From Gibbula magus (Eukaryota; Mollusca; Gastropoda; Trochida; Trochidae), in the NCBI GenBank assembly GCA_936450465.1, contig OW388296.1, positions 47,443,750-47,507,749 on the forward strand: a stretch of 64,000 nucleotides of DNA. Direction: 5' to 3'. The stretch's first letter is position 1; each line of letters starts with the position of its first letter. Position numbers and translations under genes: made by a program. Shown here in pieces: positions 1 through 9,022 of the stretch. The notes beneath the pieces are model-generated. The model searched no databases, was not told the DNA's origin, and saw only the letters and a list, made by a program, of their open reading frames with translations.

Positions 1-1144
1 AACACACACGAAATATCCTACCAAAGGAAAGGCATGCAGAGTTGTGTGCAAGCAAACTTCAACATGCACGCCACATATATATATATATAGATCTGTATTT
101 AAAAACAGCTTATGTTATTGTCTGGGCACTATTCCTCGGGGCAATGACTTTTGGCAAAATATTGGGAATTTTAATCATGGCGAAAAGTTAATAAAAAGAT
201 GCAGTGAAGAATTCCCTACACAACGCATCTATTTTGGTGAAATTTGGCCGATTCTGAGAGGCGCTACATAACTGTAAAGCCGCCGTCGCTGCCTTGTGAA
301 TGCTGGAAGAGTTCCAAGTTCCAACGCGCATGCGTGACGTCACCATGACTACAACGTATACCCTATATATATAGGGGTGCCACAATCGGAACGGCCAGTC
401 TCCAGCGAGACAGCGTTGGAGACGGACATAAAAAGGGGAGTGCCATCACGACAAATTTTCAAATTGGAAGCTTGTTTTTGGCAGTATGGCGCCGAATGCT
501 TCATATGTTATCTGCGGAGCTCTTCTTGATAAATCATTATTATTTCAAAGGATTATTTTACTCAATTAGTTGAAATAATCGTCTACAAACACCCTGTTGA
601 TATTGAGCGACTTTTGCCATTCTCATCTTCAATCCAAGTCTAAAAATTTTCATTAGAGTGGGCGACGCCTACTGTTTGAAGCTCCCGTAAAATGCACTCA
701 TAACAGACATTATCTACAGCAATAAACGACTATAAAACAGTATATAAAAGGTACTGGCGGTCTCCTGAAATTATTTTTTGGGAAGCTACGCCTTCTTTCA
801 TTAATCAATTAATAGTGTACACCTCGAGTAACAATGTCAATCATTACATTACTCACATCCCAACACATCAACTTTCAATCATCTTTTAATAAGTTAAACA
901 TAGACTATTGATGATGTAATGGATCATCACACCACTAAGTTGTAAAAACATTTCACCGGTTTTGTTGATTGTTTTGTCACGTGTAACTCAATGCACTCAC
1001 TATTGTCATCAATTATTCCAAATACATGAACTGTGAGATGAGCATGTCATGTCTGTTGCATAAATTGGGGATGAATTTCTCTTTGGCCATCATCTGCTGG
1101 TAATCCCACTGCAACAAACTAGTTATAAATCGGCCCATTTAGAT

Positions 1145-1405
1145 ATGGCATTTGAACTGCACACAGAGCTAAACGAGAGTGAGACACGTTTCAAACGTGC
1201 CTGTGAACAAGTTCATCTGCTGAATGACAAACTTGAAGGTCTACAGCGGCGGTATGACAAGGCAATGCAAGAGAACAATCGTTCATTTCGCTATAACCTC
1301 CGTCTTAAGATGACAGCAGTTGAAGGCATACGCAGTGCATACTACGAATATGCATTTCAGAAAGCAGAGAAGATCGCCCAATTGAGATACTTGGTATCTA
1401 CATAG
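1145..1405 (+). CDS. 86-aa coiled-coil protein of unknown function (first array copy)
   Basis: Function unknown; I do not recognise a named family. The product begins MAFELHTELNESETRF. Residues 5-41 follow a strict heptad: L9, F16, V23, L30, Y37 seven apart, and L5, S12, A19, L26, L33, A40 on the partner positions, so a coiled coil is well supported. Residues 46-83 are rich in Arg, Tyr and Leu and look like a second amphipathic helix. There is no signal peptide or membrane segment. The ATG lies in a favourable context (G at -3, G at +4) and is the first in its frame: the frame stays open about 30 codons upstream to a TAA without another ATG. The stop TAG sits beside a small palindrome, and a different frame reads on as protein-like sequence, so this may be the first part of a longer, spliced or decayed protein. 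AATAAA signals lie about 150 and 190 bp past the stop. The same ORF recurs in every full monomer. Confidence 0.5.
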   Translation: MAFELHTELNESETRFKRACEQVHLLNDKLEGLQRRYDKAMQENNRSFRYNLRLKMTAVEGIRSAYYEYAFQKAEKIAQLRYLVST

Positions 1406-2732
1406 AACCTGCCTAAATTTGAACAAGAAGGCAGTGTGGTGTATGGAAATGCTACATGCGACTCCCGTCTGACCAACAGCCCTTGCCAGGGCTAAACAAA
1501 TGCAAAGAAGATTGCTTGAGTCAATGCAAAACCACCTCCCCTCTGTGTTTCTTTGTGAATAAAATAATAGGCCTAATATTGCCCTTTTCATCAGTAATAA
1601 ACACACACGATATATTCTACCAAAGGAAAGGCATGCAGAGTTGTGTGCAAGCAAACTTCAACATGCACGCCACATATATATATAGATCTGTATTTAAAAA
1701 CAGCTTATGTTATTTTCTGGGCACTATTCCTCGGGGCAATGACTTTTGGCAAAATATTGGGAATTTAAATCATGGCGAAAAGTTAATAAAAAGATGCAGT
1801 GAAGAATTCCCTACACAACGCATCTATTTTGGTGAAATTTGGCCGATTCTGAGAGGCGCTACATAACTGTAAAGCCGCCGTCGGTGCCTTGTAAATCCTG
1901 GAAGAGTTCCAAGTTCCAACGCGCATGCGTGACGTCACCATGACTACAACGTATACCCTATATATAGGGGTGCCACAATCGGAAAGGCCAATCTCCAGCG
2001 AGACAGCGTTGGAGACGGACATAAAAAGGGGAGTGCCATCACGCCCATTTTTCAAATTGGAAGCTTATTTTTGGCAGTATGGCGCCGAATGCCTTCATAT
2101 GTTAACGGCGGAGCTCTTCTTGATAAATCATTATTATTTCAAAGGATTATTTTACTCAATTAGTTGAAATAATCGTCTACAAACGCCCTGTTGATATTGA
2201 GCGACTTTTGCCATTCTCATCTTCAATCCAAGTCTTAAAATTTTCATTAGAGTGGGCGACGCCTACTGTTTGAAGCTCCCGTAAAATGCACTCATAACAG
2301 ACATTATCTACAGCAATAAACGACTATAAAACAGTATATAAAAGGTACTGGCGGTCTCCTGAAATTAATTTTTGGGAAGCTACGCCTTCTTTCATTAATC
2401 AATTAATAGTGTACACCTCGAGTACCAATGTCAATCATTACATTACTCACATCCCAACACATCAACTTTCAATCATCTTTTAATAACATAGACTATTGAT
2501 GATGTAATGGATCGTCACACCACTCAGTTGTAAAAACATTTCACCGGTTTTGTTGATTGTTTTGTCACGTGTAACTCAATGCACTCACTATTGTCATCAA
2601 TTATTCCAAATACATGAACTGTGAGATGAGCATGTCATGTCTGTTGCATAAATTGGGGATGAATTTCTCTTTGGCCATCATCTGCTGGTAATCCCACTGC
2701 AACAAACTAGTTATAAATCGGCCCATTTAGAT

Positions 2733-2993
2733 ATGGCATTTGAACTGCACACAGAGCTAAACGAGAGTGAGACACGTTTCAAACGTGCCTGTGAACAAGT
2801 TCATCTGCTGAATGACAAACTTGAAGGTCTACAGCGGCGGTATGACAAGGCAATGCAAGAGAACAATCGTTCATTTCGCTATAACCTCCGTCTTAAGATG
2901 ACAGCAGTTGAAGGCATACGCAGTGCATACTACGAATATGCATTTCAGAAAGCAGAGAAGATCGCCCAATTGAGATACTTGGTATCTACATAG
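2733..2993 (+). CDS. 86-aa coiled-coil ORF, array copy 2
   Basis: Identical protein to the first copy; ATG is 1588 bp after the previous one. The spacer before it carries the rare TTGTAAATCC variant (near 1890) that recurs only before the 13454 copy. Confidence 0.5.
   Translation: MAFELHTELNESETRFKRACEQVHLLNDKLEGLQRRYDKAMQENNRSFRYNLRLKMTAVEGIRSAYYEYAFQKAEKIAQLRYLVST
2973..2987 (+). other. Small palindrome at the ORF end
   Basis: Perfect inverted repeat: arms AGATAC and GTATCT around TTG, ending 3 bp before the stop TAG. It lies inside the only window where the ORF frame and the downstream protein-like frame are both open. In the 19770 copy the DNA transposon is inserted at the TA immediately after this palindrome. 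Confidence 0.6.
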
Positions 2994-3150
2994 AACCTGC
3001 CTAAATTTGAACAAGAAGGCAGTGTGGTGTATGGAAATGCTACATGCGACTCCCGTCTGACCAACAGCCCTTGCCAGGGCTAAACAAATGCAAAGAAGAT
3101 TGCTTGAGTCAATGCAAAACCACCTCCCCTCTGTGTTTCTTTGTGAATAA
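2980..3150 (+). pseudogene. Protein-like second frame behind the ORF, with internal TGA
   Basis: Shifted by one base relative to the 86-codon ORF, this frame overlaps its end, runs 26 codons to a TGA (3058-3060), then 29 more to a TAA (3148-3150) that overlaps the first AATAAA. The second part reads PTALARAKQMQRRLLESMQN and onwards, a plausible amphipathic helix that matches the character of the ORF. It looks like the continuation of the same protein after a frameshift and a stop, possibly a CGA-to-TGA change. An intron or coincidence are alternatives. It is present in the same state in every full monomer I read. Confidence 0.3.
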
Positions 3151-3189
3151 AATAATAGGCCTAATATTGCCCTTTTCATCAGTAATAAA
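3146..3189 (+). promoter_or_regulatory. Two poly(A) signals of the type monomer
   Basis: AATAAA at 3146-3151 and again at 3184-3189, followed by a GT-rich stretch (GTTGTGTG, 3228-3235) 39 bp further on. This is the usual spacing of a cleavage/polyadenylation site, and the orientation matches the ORF. It recurs in almost all monomers. Confidence 0.5.
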
Positions 3190-3261
3190 CACACACGATA
3201 TATCCTACCAAAGGAAAGGCATGCAGAGTTGTGTGCAAGCAAACTTCAACATGCACGCCAC

Positions 3262-3272
3262 ATATATATATA
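3262..3272 (+). repeat. AT microsatellite in each monomer
   Basis: Short (AT)n run before AGATCTG. It varies in length between monomers (about 9 to 15 bp; long at 75-89 and 63377-63389) and is one source of period variation. Confidence 0.8.
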
Positions 3273-3507
3273 GATCTGTATTTAAAAACAGCTTATGTTA
3301 TTTTCTGGGCACTGTTCCTCGGGGCAATGACTTTTGGCAAAATATTGGGAATTTTAATCATGGCGAAAAGTTAATAAAAAGATGCAGTGAAGAATTCCCT
3401 ACACAACGCATCTATTTTGGTGAAATTTGGCCGATTCTGAGAGGCGCTACATAACTGTAAAGCCGCCGTCGCTGCCTTGTGAATGCTGGAAGAGTTCCAA
3501 GTTCCAA

Positions 3508-3559
3508 CGCGCATGCGTGACGTCACCATGACTACAACGTATACCCTATATATATAGGG
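3508..3559 (+). promoter_or_regulatory. NRF1-like site, CRE and palindromic TATA block
   Basis: CGCGCATGCG (3508-3517) fits the NRF1 palindrome and is directly followed by a perfect CRE, TGACGTCA (3518-3525). Twenty-one bases on lies CCC-TATATATATA-GGG (3544-3559), a perfect palindrome that can act as a TATA element. The spacing resembles CRE/TATA promoters of animal genes. The next ATG of the 86-codon ORF is 760 bp away, so if this is a promoter it may drive a different or spliced transcript. The number of TA steps varies between monomers. Confidence 0.4.
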
Positions 3560-3580
3560 GTGCCACAATCGGAACGGCCA

Positions 3581-3606
3581 GTCTCCAGCGAGACAGCGTT
3601 GGAGAC
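3581..3606 (+). other. Conserved 10-bp-stem hairpin
   Basis: Arms GTCTCCAGCG (3581-3590) and CGTTGGAGAC (3597-3606) around the loop AGACAG, with one G-T wobble. Present in nearly all monomers; some carry CTCCTGCG (for example 23378, 24965, 28137) or a loop change (53540, 56714). The LINE is inserted 1 bp before its first arm in one monomer. Confidence 0.6.
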
Positions 3607-3721
3607 GGACATAAAAAGGGGAGTGCCATCACGACAAATTTTCAAATTGGAAGCTTGTTTTTGGCAGTATGGCGCCGAATGCTTCATATGTTATCTGCGG
3701 AGCTCTTCTTGATAAATCATT

Positions 3722-3762
3722 ATTATTTCAAAGGATTATTTTACTCAATTAGTTGAAATAAT
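3722..3762 (+). other. Second conserved hairpin, AT-rich
   Basis: Perfect 10 bp arms ATTATTTCAA (3722-3731) and TTGAAATAAT (3753-3762) with a 21-base loop. Found in essentially every monomer. The right arm is broken in the diverged last monomer (TTGAACTAAT near 63868). Confidence 0.6.
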
Positions 3763-3913
3763 CGTCTACAAACACCCTGTTGATATTGAGCGACTTTTGC
3801 CATTCTCATCTTCAATCCAAGTCTAAAAATTTTCATTAGAGTGGGCGACGCCTACTGTTTGAAGCTCCCGTAAAATGCACTCATAACAGACATTATCTAC
3901 AGCAATAAACGAC

Positions 3914-3934
3914 TATAAAACAGTATATAAAAGG
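3914..3934 (+). promoter_or_regulatory. TATA boxes upstream of the ORF
   Basis: TATAAAA (3914-3920) and TATATAAAAGG (3924-3934); the second is a near-ideal TATA box. It lies about 390 bp before the ATG of the next copy (4322). Several ATGs lie in between, so an intron in the leader or a non-coding transcript would have to be considered. Confidence 0.4.
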
Positions 3935-4154
3935 TACTGGCGGTCTCCTGAAATTATTTTTTGGGAAGCTACGCCTTCTTTCATTAATCAATTAATAGTG
4001 TACACCTCGAGTACCAATGTCAATCATTACATTACTCACATCCCAACACATCAACTTTCAATCATCTTTTAATAACATAGACTATTGATGATGTAATGGA
4101 TCGTCACACCACTCAGTTGTAAAAACATTTCACCGGTTTTGTTGATTGTTTTGT

Positions 4155-4160
4155 CACGTG
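4155..4160 (+). promoter_or_regulatory. E-box in the leader region
   Basis: CACGTG, the palindromic E-box core, 161 bp before the next ATG. Kept in all monomers read, but a six-base motif is weak evidence on its own. Confidence 0.2.
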
Positions 4161-4321
4161 TAACTCAATGCACTCACTATTGTCATCAATTATTCCAAAT
4201 ACATGAACTGTGAGATGAGCATGTCATGTCTGTTGCATAAATTGGGGATGAATTTCTCTTTGGCCATCATCTGCTGGTAATCTCACTGCAACAAACTAGT
4301 TATAAATCGGCCCATTTAGAT

Positions 4322-4582
4322 ATGGCATTTGAACTGCACACAGAGCTAAACGAGAGTGAGACACGTTTCAAACGTGCCTGTGAACAAGTTCATCTGCTGA
4401 ATGACAAACTTAAAGGTCAACAGCGGCGGTATGACAAGGCAATGCAAGAGAACAATCGTTCATTTCGCTATAACCTCCGCTCTAAGATGACAGCAGTTGA
4501 AGGCATACGCAGTGCATACTACGAATATGCATTTCAGAAAGCAGAGAAGATCGCCCAATTGAGATACTTGGTATCTACATAG
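4322..4582 (+). CDS. 86-aa coiled-coil ORF, array copy 3 (K31/Q33/S54)
   Basis: Carries E31K, L33Q and L54S. L33Q replaces a heptad core residue, which would weaken the coiled coil. The same triple occurs in the copies at 5915 and 15045. Confidence 0.45.
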   Translation: MAFELHTELNESETRFKRACEQVHLLNDKLKGQQRRYDKAMQENNRSFRYNLRSKMTAVEGIRSAYYEYAFQKAEKIAQLRYLVST

Positions 4583-5914
4583 AACTTGCCTAAATTTGAA
4601 CAAGAAGGCAGTGTGGTGTATGGAAATGCTACATGCGACTCCCGTCTGACCAACAGCCCTTGCCAGGGCTAAACAAATGCAAAGAAGATTGCTTGAGTCA
4701 ATGCAAAACCACCTCCCCTCTGTGTTTCTTTGTGAATAAAATAATAGGCCTAATATTGCCCTTTTCATCAGTAATAAACACACACGAAATATCCTACCAA
4801 AGGAAAGGCATGCAGAGTTGTGTGCAAGCAAACTTCAACATGCACGCCACATATATATATAGATCTGTGTTTTTAAAAACAGCTTATGTTATTTTCTGGG
4901 CACTATTCCTCGGGGCAATGACTTTTGGCAAAATATTGGGAATTTTAATCATGGCGAAAAGTTAATAAAAAGATGCAGTGAAGAATTCCCTACACAACGC
5001 ATCTATTTTGGTGAAATTTGGCCGCTTCTGAGAGGCGCTACAAAACTGTAAAGCCGCCGTCGCTGCCTTGTGAATGCTGGAAGAGTTCCAAGTTCCAACG
5101 CGCATGCGTGACGTCACCATGACTACAACGTATACCCTATATATATATAGGGGTGCCACAATCGGAAAGGCCAGTCTCCAGCGAGACAGCGTTGGAGACG
5201 GACATAAAAAGGGGAGTGCCATCACGACAAATTTTCAAATTGGAAGCTTGTTTTTGGCAGTATGGCGCCGAATGCTTCATATGTTATCTGCGGAGCTCTT
5301 CTTGATAAATCATTATTATTTCAAAGGATTATTTTACTCAATTAGTTGAAATAATCGTCTACAAACACCCTGTTGATATTGAGCGACTTTTGCCATTCTC
5401 ATCTTCAATCCAAGTCTAAAAATTTTCATTAGAGTGGGCGACGCCTACTGTTTGAAGCTCCCGTAAAATGCACTCATAACAGACATTATCTACAGCAATA
5501 AACGACTATAAAACAGTATATAAAAGGTACTGGCGGTCTCCTGAAATTATTTTTTGGGAAGCTACGCCTTCTTTCATTAATCAATTAATAGTGTACACCT
5601 CGAGTACCAATGTCAATCATTACATTACTCACATCCCAACACATCAACTTTCAATCATCTTTTAATAACATAGACTATTGATGATGTAATGGATCGTCAC
5701 ACCACTCAGTTGTAAAAACATTTCACCGGTTTTGTTGATTGTTTTGTCACGTGTAACTCAATGCACTCACTATTGTCATCAATTATTCCAAATACATGAA
5801 CTGTGAGATGAGCATGTCATGTCTGTTGCATAAATTGGGGATGAATTTCTCTTTGGCCATCATCTGCTGGTAATCTCACTGCAACAAACTAGTTATAAAT
5901 CGGCCCATTTAGAT

Positions 5915-6175
5915 ATGGCATTTGAACTGCACACAGAGCTAAACGAGAGTGAGACACGTTTCAAACGTGCCTGTGAACAAGTTCATCTGCTGAATGACAA
6001 ACTTAAAGGTCAACAGCGGCGGTATGACAAGGCAATGCAAGAGAACAATCGTTCATTTCGCTATAACCTCCGCTCTAAGATGACAGCAGTTGAAGGCATA
6101 CGCAGTGCATACTACGAATATGCATTTCAGAAAGCAGAGAAGATCGCCCAATTGAGATACTTGGTATCTACATAG
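5915..6175 (+). CDS. 86-aa coiled-coil ORF, array copy 4 (K31/Q33/S54)
   Basis: Same triple variant as the preceding copy, so the two are recent duplicates. The spacer behind it holds the LINE insertion 590 bp after the stop. Confidence 0.45.
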   Translation: MAFELHTELNESETRFKRACEQVHLLNDKLKGQQRRYDKAMQENNRSFRYNLRSKMTAVEGIRSAYYEYAFQKAEKIAQLRYLVST

Positions 6176-6750
6176 AACTTGCCTAAATTTGAACAAGAAG
6201 GCAGTGTGGTGTATGGAAATGCTACATGCGACTCCCGTCTGACCAACAGCCCTTGCCAGGGCTAAACAAATGCAAAGAAGATTGCTTGAGTCAATGCAAA
6301 ACCACCTCCCCTCTGTGTTTCTTTGTGAATAAAATAATAGGCCTAATATTGCCCTTTTCATCAGTAATAAACACACACGAAATATCCTACCAAAGGAAAG
6401 GCATGCAGAGTTGTGTGCAAGCAAACTTCAACATGCACGCCACATATATATATAGATCTGTGTTTTTAAAAACAGCTTATGTTATTTTCTGGGCACTATT
6501 CCTCGGGGCAATGACTTTTGGCAAAATATTGGGAATTTTAATCATGGCGAAAAGTTAATAAAAAGATGCAGTGAAGAATTCCCTACACAACGCATCTATT
6601 TTGGTGAAATTTGGCCGCTTCTGAGAGGCGCTACAAAACTGTAAAGCCGCCGTCGCTGCCTTGTGAATGCTGGAAGAGTTCCAAGTTCCAACGCGCATGC
6701 GTGACGTCACCATGACTACAACGTATACCCTATATATATATAGGGGTGCC

Positions 6751-6765
6751 ACAATCGGAAAGGCC
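6751..6765 (+). repeat. LINE target-site duplication, left copy
   Basis: ACAATCGGAAAGGCC, identical to 9515-9529. Uninterrupted monomers have a single copy here followed by AGTCTCC or a close variant. Confidence 0.95.
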
Positions 6766-8994
6766 TCGGCCAACTCCTATCGCCCGATTTCCCTTACATC
6801 AAACTTGTGCAAAGCGATGGAGGCAATGGTGAACAAACGCCTAAGGTACCACTTAGAGTCACAAGGGCTGTTATCTCATGACCAGAGCGGGTTTCGGCCG
6901 CAACGTTCTTGTCTTGACCATATTCTGCGCCTGGAAAATGACATAAAGACTGCGCAACTAAGAAAAGAATATCTAGCTGCTGTCTTTATTGATTTTAGCA
7001 AGGCTTTTGACATGGTATGGCACGATGGACTCCTCTCCAAACTTGAGAATGTTGGTATAAAAGGGAAAATGGCAAATTATGTTCAAAGTTTCCTTGAGAA
7101 TCGATCAATATCAGTGTTGGTTGGGGATCAACTGTCAGAGCGACACAGTTTAGATAATGGCACTCCTCAGGGAAGCATTATCAGCCCAACGCTTTTCAAC
7201 ATTATGATAGATGATCTCTTTGAACATGTACATGAACGCAAGTATATCAACACCTCAAAGTTTGCTGATGATGGGGCAGTTTGGGTGAGACACCGAGAGA
7301 TTTCCAAAATTAGAACATTGCTGCAGGAATCACTCGATGGTGTCGAAAATTGGTGTGACAAATGGGGGTTCATTATCTCTCCTGAGAAAACAGTGGGGGT
7401 TGTATTCAGACGGAAAGGCAACCAGGTAAGCTGCACACCCAGGCTTCAACTTAAGGGCAAGACTGTCGCATTCGAGAAAGAAGCGAAATTTCTCGGTGTC
7501 GTCTTTGATCAACATCTTACGTGGTCAAAACATATTGACCACGTGGCAGTAAGATGTCAAGGCGACCTGAACGTAATGCGAGCAGTGTCAGGGACTTCAT
7601 GGGGAGCAAACAGTGACACGTTGCTAACCCTCTACAAGTCACTTATACGAAGCAAAATAGATTATGGGTGTGAGGCTTACCACAGTGCTGCCCCATCGAC
7701 TCTGAAGCGACTAGATTCGATTCAATACAAAGCTCTTAAATTGGTGACGGGAGCAATGCCCAGAACCTCCCTGCATGCCCTTTTAGTGGAAACAGGGGAG
7801 CTACCACTCGATCTAAGGAGAGAACAATTGACCTTAAACTTCTGGAGTAGGAGTACTAATCCATTGGTTAAAAAGATATGGACGGGGGATATCTTCAGTA
7901 AGAACCTCGTAGCACTTGCACGCAAAAAACCCTCCATGATGCCATGCGGGTTGAGGGTGCAACTGCTAAGGCGAGAACACGAGTGTGACACTGTAGACCC
8001 TCCTGAAAGTCTTAAACCAGGATTGGTACCACCGTGGATACTCCAGGCCCCAAATGTAGACACCAGTCTCACTAAGGAAGTGCCAAAAAGTGAGAACCCT
8101 CTGTTGCTACGAAGCATTGCGCTTAGCAGGATAGACAGTCTCTATGAGTCCGCGGCACACATATACACTGACGGCTCAAAGGACCCAGTGAGAAATAGAA
8201 CTGCCTATGGTATCCTAATTAGCTCTGCTCGCACATCCGATACCCAAAGTATCTCAGTACGCATCCCCAATGGGCAATCTGTATATACAGCTGAACTTGA
8301 GGCCATACACCATGCACTCAGAATCTCTCGAGATTTAAGAGATAGACAGATAGTAATACTGTCTGATTCCCTTAGTGCACTGGAGTCACTGACCACAAAA
8401 AACTCAGCCAGTAGACCAGATACCCTACGTGATATATTAGAACTCCTCCACAAGCTCAAATATATTCACGGAAAAGAGATACAGCTATGTTGGATACCTT
8501 CTCACATAGACATTCCAGGCAATGAAAGAGCTGACAAACTGGCACGTCAGGGCTTAGAGATTGAACATATTTCTGATTATCCTTATTCAAAAAGCGAAAT
8601 CAAAAGTATGATCAGAAACTCGATCTCTAAGAAGTGGCAGAAGGTATGGGACACCAGTCCTAAAGGCCGGTGGCTTCATAGTCTACGCCCCAGTGTGAAA
8701 TCGAGACCTATGCACTCGAAACACAACAGGCAGCTAGACACAATGATCACCAGACTTAGACTCGGTGCAACACGCTCCTCGTACCTAAATTGTCAAACAT
8801 GCCACGTCAAGGCCAGTGTCACTCACGTCTTACTGGAATGTCCTAGGTTCGAAATGGCCCGCAAAGCACTCAGGGAGGAGATTGGAGAAAGTACATTGAC
8901 AGCGAAGCTACTGCTGACGCACTCGCAACATCAAAAAATGTACAAGCCCTTATCCAACCTCCTCCTGAAAAGTGAACTTGGCCAGTGTATATGA
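6766..8994 (+). CDS. LINE reverse transcriptase / RNase H polyprotein, 5'-truncated
   Basis: 742 codons remain, open to a TGA at 8992-8994 (numbering from 6766). RT motifs are seen in order: SANSYRPISL at 1-10, GFRPQRSCLD in the finger region, catalytic FIDFSKAFD with D76, NGTPQGS at 131-137, catalytic FADD at 166-169 (F in place of the common Y), then a thumb-like stretch. RNase H follows: YTDGSKD with D469, TAELEAI with E510, LSDS with D534, WIPSH with H580 and GNERAD with D590, so all key acidic residues are present. A C-X2-C-X7-H-X4-C motif begins at C676. The family copies its RNA at the nicked target site and removes template RNA. No native start survives. The frame is open upstream into array sequence to an ATG at 6667, giving an accidental 775-codon fusion. 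Without the endonuclease it cannot act autonomously. Confidence 0.92.
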   Translation, partial: SANSYRPISLTSNLCKAMEAMVNKRLRYHLESQGLLSHDQSGFRPQRSCLDHILRLENDIKTAQLRKEYLAAVFIDFSKAFDMVWHDGLLSKLENVGIKGKMANYVQSFLENRSISVLVGDQLSERHSLDNGTPQGSIISPTLFNIMIDDLFEHVHERKYINTSKFADDGAVWVRHREISKIRTLLQESLDGVENWCDKWGFIISPEKTVGVVFRRKGNQVSCTPRLQLKGKTVAFEKEAKFLGVVFDQHLTWSKHIDHVAVRCQGDLNVMRAVSGTSWGANSDTLLTLYKSLIRSKIDYGCEAYHSAAPSTLKRLDSIQYKALKLVTGAMPRTSLHALLVETGELPLDLRREQLTLNFWSRSTNPLVKKIWTGDIFSKNLVALARKKPSMMPCGLRVQLLRREHECDTVDPPESLKPGLVPPWILQAPNVDTSLTKEVPKSENPLLLRSIALSRIDSLYESAAHIYTDGSKDPVRNRTAYGILISSARTSDTQSISVRIPNGQSVYTAELEAIHHALRISRDLRDRQIVILSDSLSALESLTTKNSASRPDTLRDILELLHKLKYIHGKEIQLCWIPSHIDIPGNERADKLARQGLEIEHISDYPYSKSEIKSMIRNSISKKWQKVWDTSPKGRWLHSLRPSVKSRPMHSKHNRQLDTMITRLRLGATRSSYLNCQTCHVKASVTHVLLECPRFEMARKALREEIGESTLTAKLLLTHSQHQKMYKPLSNLLLKSELGQCI

Positions 8995-9022
8995 AAGAAA
9001 TATATCAATGTGCCGCGGGTCC

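Larger units (their letters stand above)
2733..4321 (+). repeat. Representative full monomer of the array
   Basis: Used here as the type monomer for the small sites listed below. Order: 86-codon ORF (2733-2993), second protein-like frame (2980-3150), poly(A) signals (3146-3189), GT-rich stretch (3228-3235), AT run (3262-3272), NRF1-like/CRE/TATA palindrome (3508-3559), hairpin (3581-3606), hairpin (3722-3762), TATA boxes (3914-3934), E-box (4155-4160), next ATG at 4322. The phase chosen (ATG to ATG) is a convenience; the real amplification boundary cannot be seen from inside the array. Confidence 0.9.
2994..4321 (+). other. Non-ORF part of the type monomer (about 1.33 kb)
   Basis: Apart from the sites listed separately I see no convincing gene here. 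A 136-codon frame (3044-3454), a 65-codon reverse frame (3371-3568) and a 123-codon reverse frame (2871-3242) stay open in most monomers. They overlap poly(A) signals, microsatellite and promoter-like sequence, show no domain signature, and persist because the copies are nearly identical. The last 390 bp before the next ATG are AT-rich with many upstream ATGs, which would be a poor 5' leader unless spliced. Confidence 0.6.
1..6765 (+). repeat. Tandem array, left segment (1.59 kb monomers)
   Basis: Head-to-tail monomers, entered mid-unit at position 1. Successive ORF starts at 1145, 2733, 4322 and 5915 give periods of 1588, 1589 and 1593 bp. Length differences come mainly from the AT microsatellite, the TATATATA palindrome and a few short spacer indels. 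Monomers here are more heterogeneous than those to the right of 27 kb. The segment ends where the LINE interrupts a monomer just before its GTCTCCAGCG hairpin. Confidence 0.98.

Noticed and set aside
2871..3242. 123-codon reverse-strand frame, present in most monomers
   Set aside because: It is antisense to the 86-codon ORF and the poly(A) region, has no heptad or domain pattern, and is lost in several monomers by single changes. Best seen as a shadow frame.
3044..3454. 136-138-codon plus-strand frame behind the ORF
   Set aside because: It runs through both AATAAA signals and the AT microsatellite, and its length and end vary with microsatellite length and with the CATAACTG/CATACCTG change. 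A spliced product joining the ORF to this frame (donor near 2982) is formally possible, but the acceptor has no pyrimidine tract.
3544..3559. CArG box (SRF site) reading of the TATA palindrome
   Set aside because: The A/T core is 8-10 bases, not the required six, and its length varies between monomers.
3371..3568. 65-106-codon reverse frames through the CRE/TATA block
   Set aside because: They vary in length and cross a simple TATA palindrome; no protein features.
3945..3980. Sm-like site (AATTTTTGG in most monomers) near a TATA box, as in snRNA or spliced-leader genes
   Set aside because: No convincing stem-loop with 3' end, no splice-donor exon, no proximal element; the site is changed to ATTTTTTGG in several monomers. 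Not enough for a small RNA gene.
4290..4321. TATAAAT just before the ORF as its TATA box
   Set aside because: It is only about 20 bp from the ATG, so transcription would start at or past the start codon.
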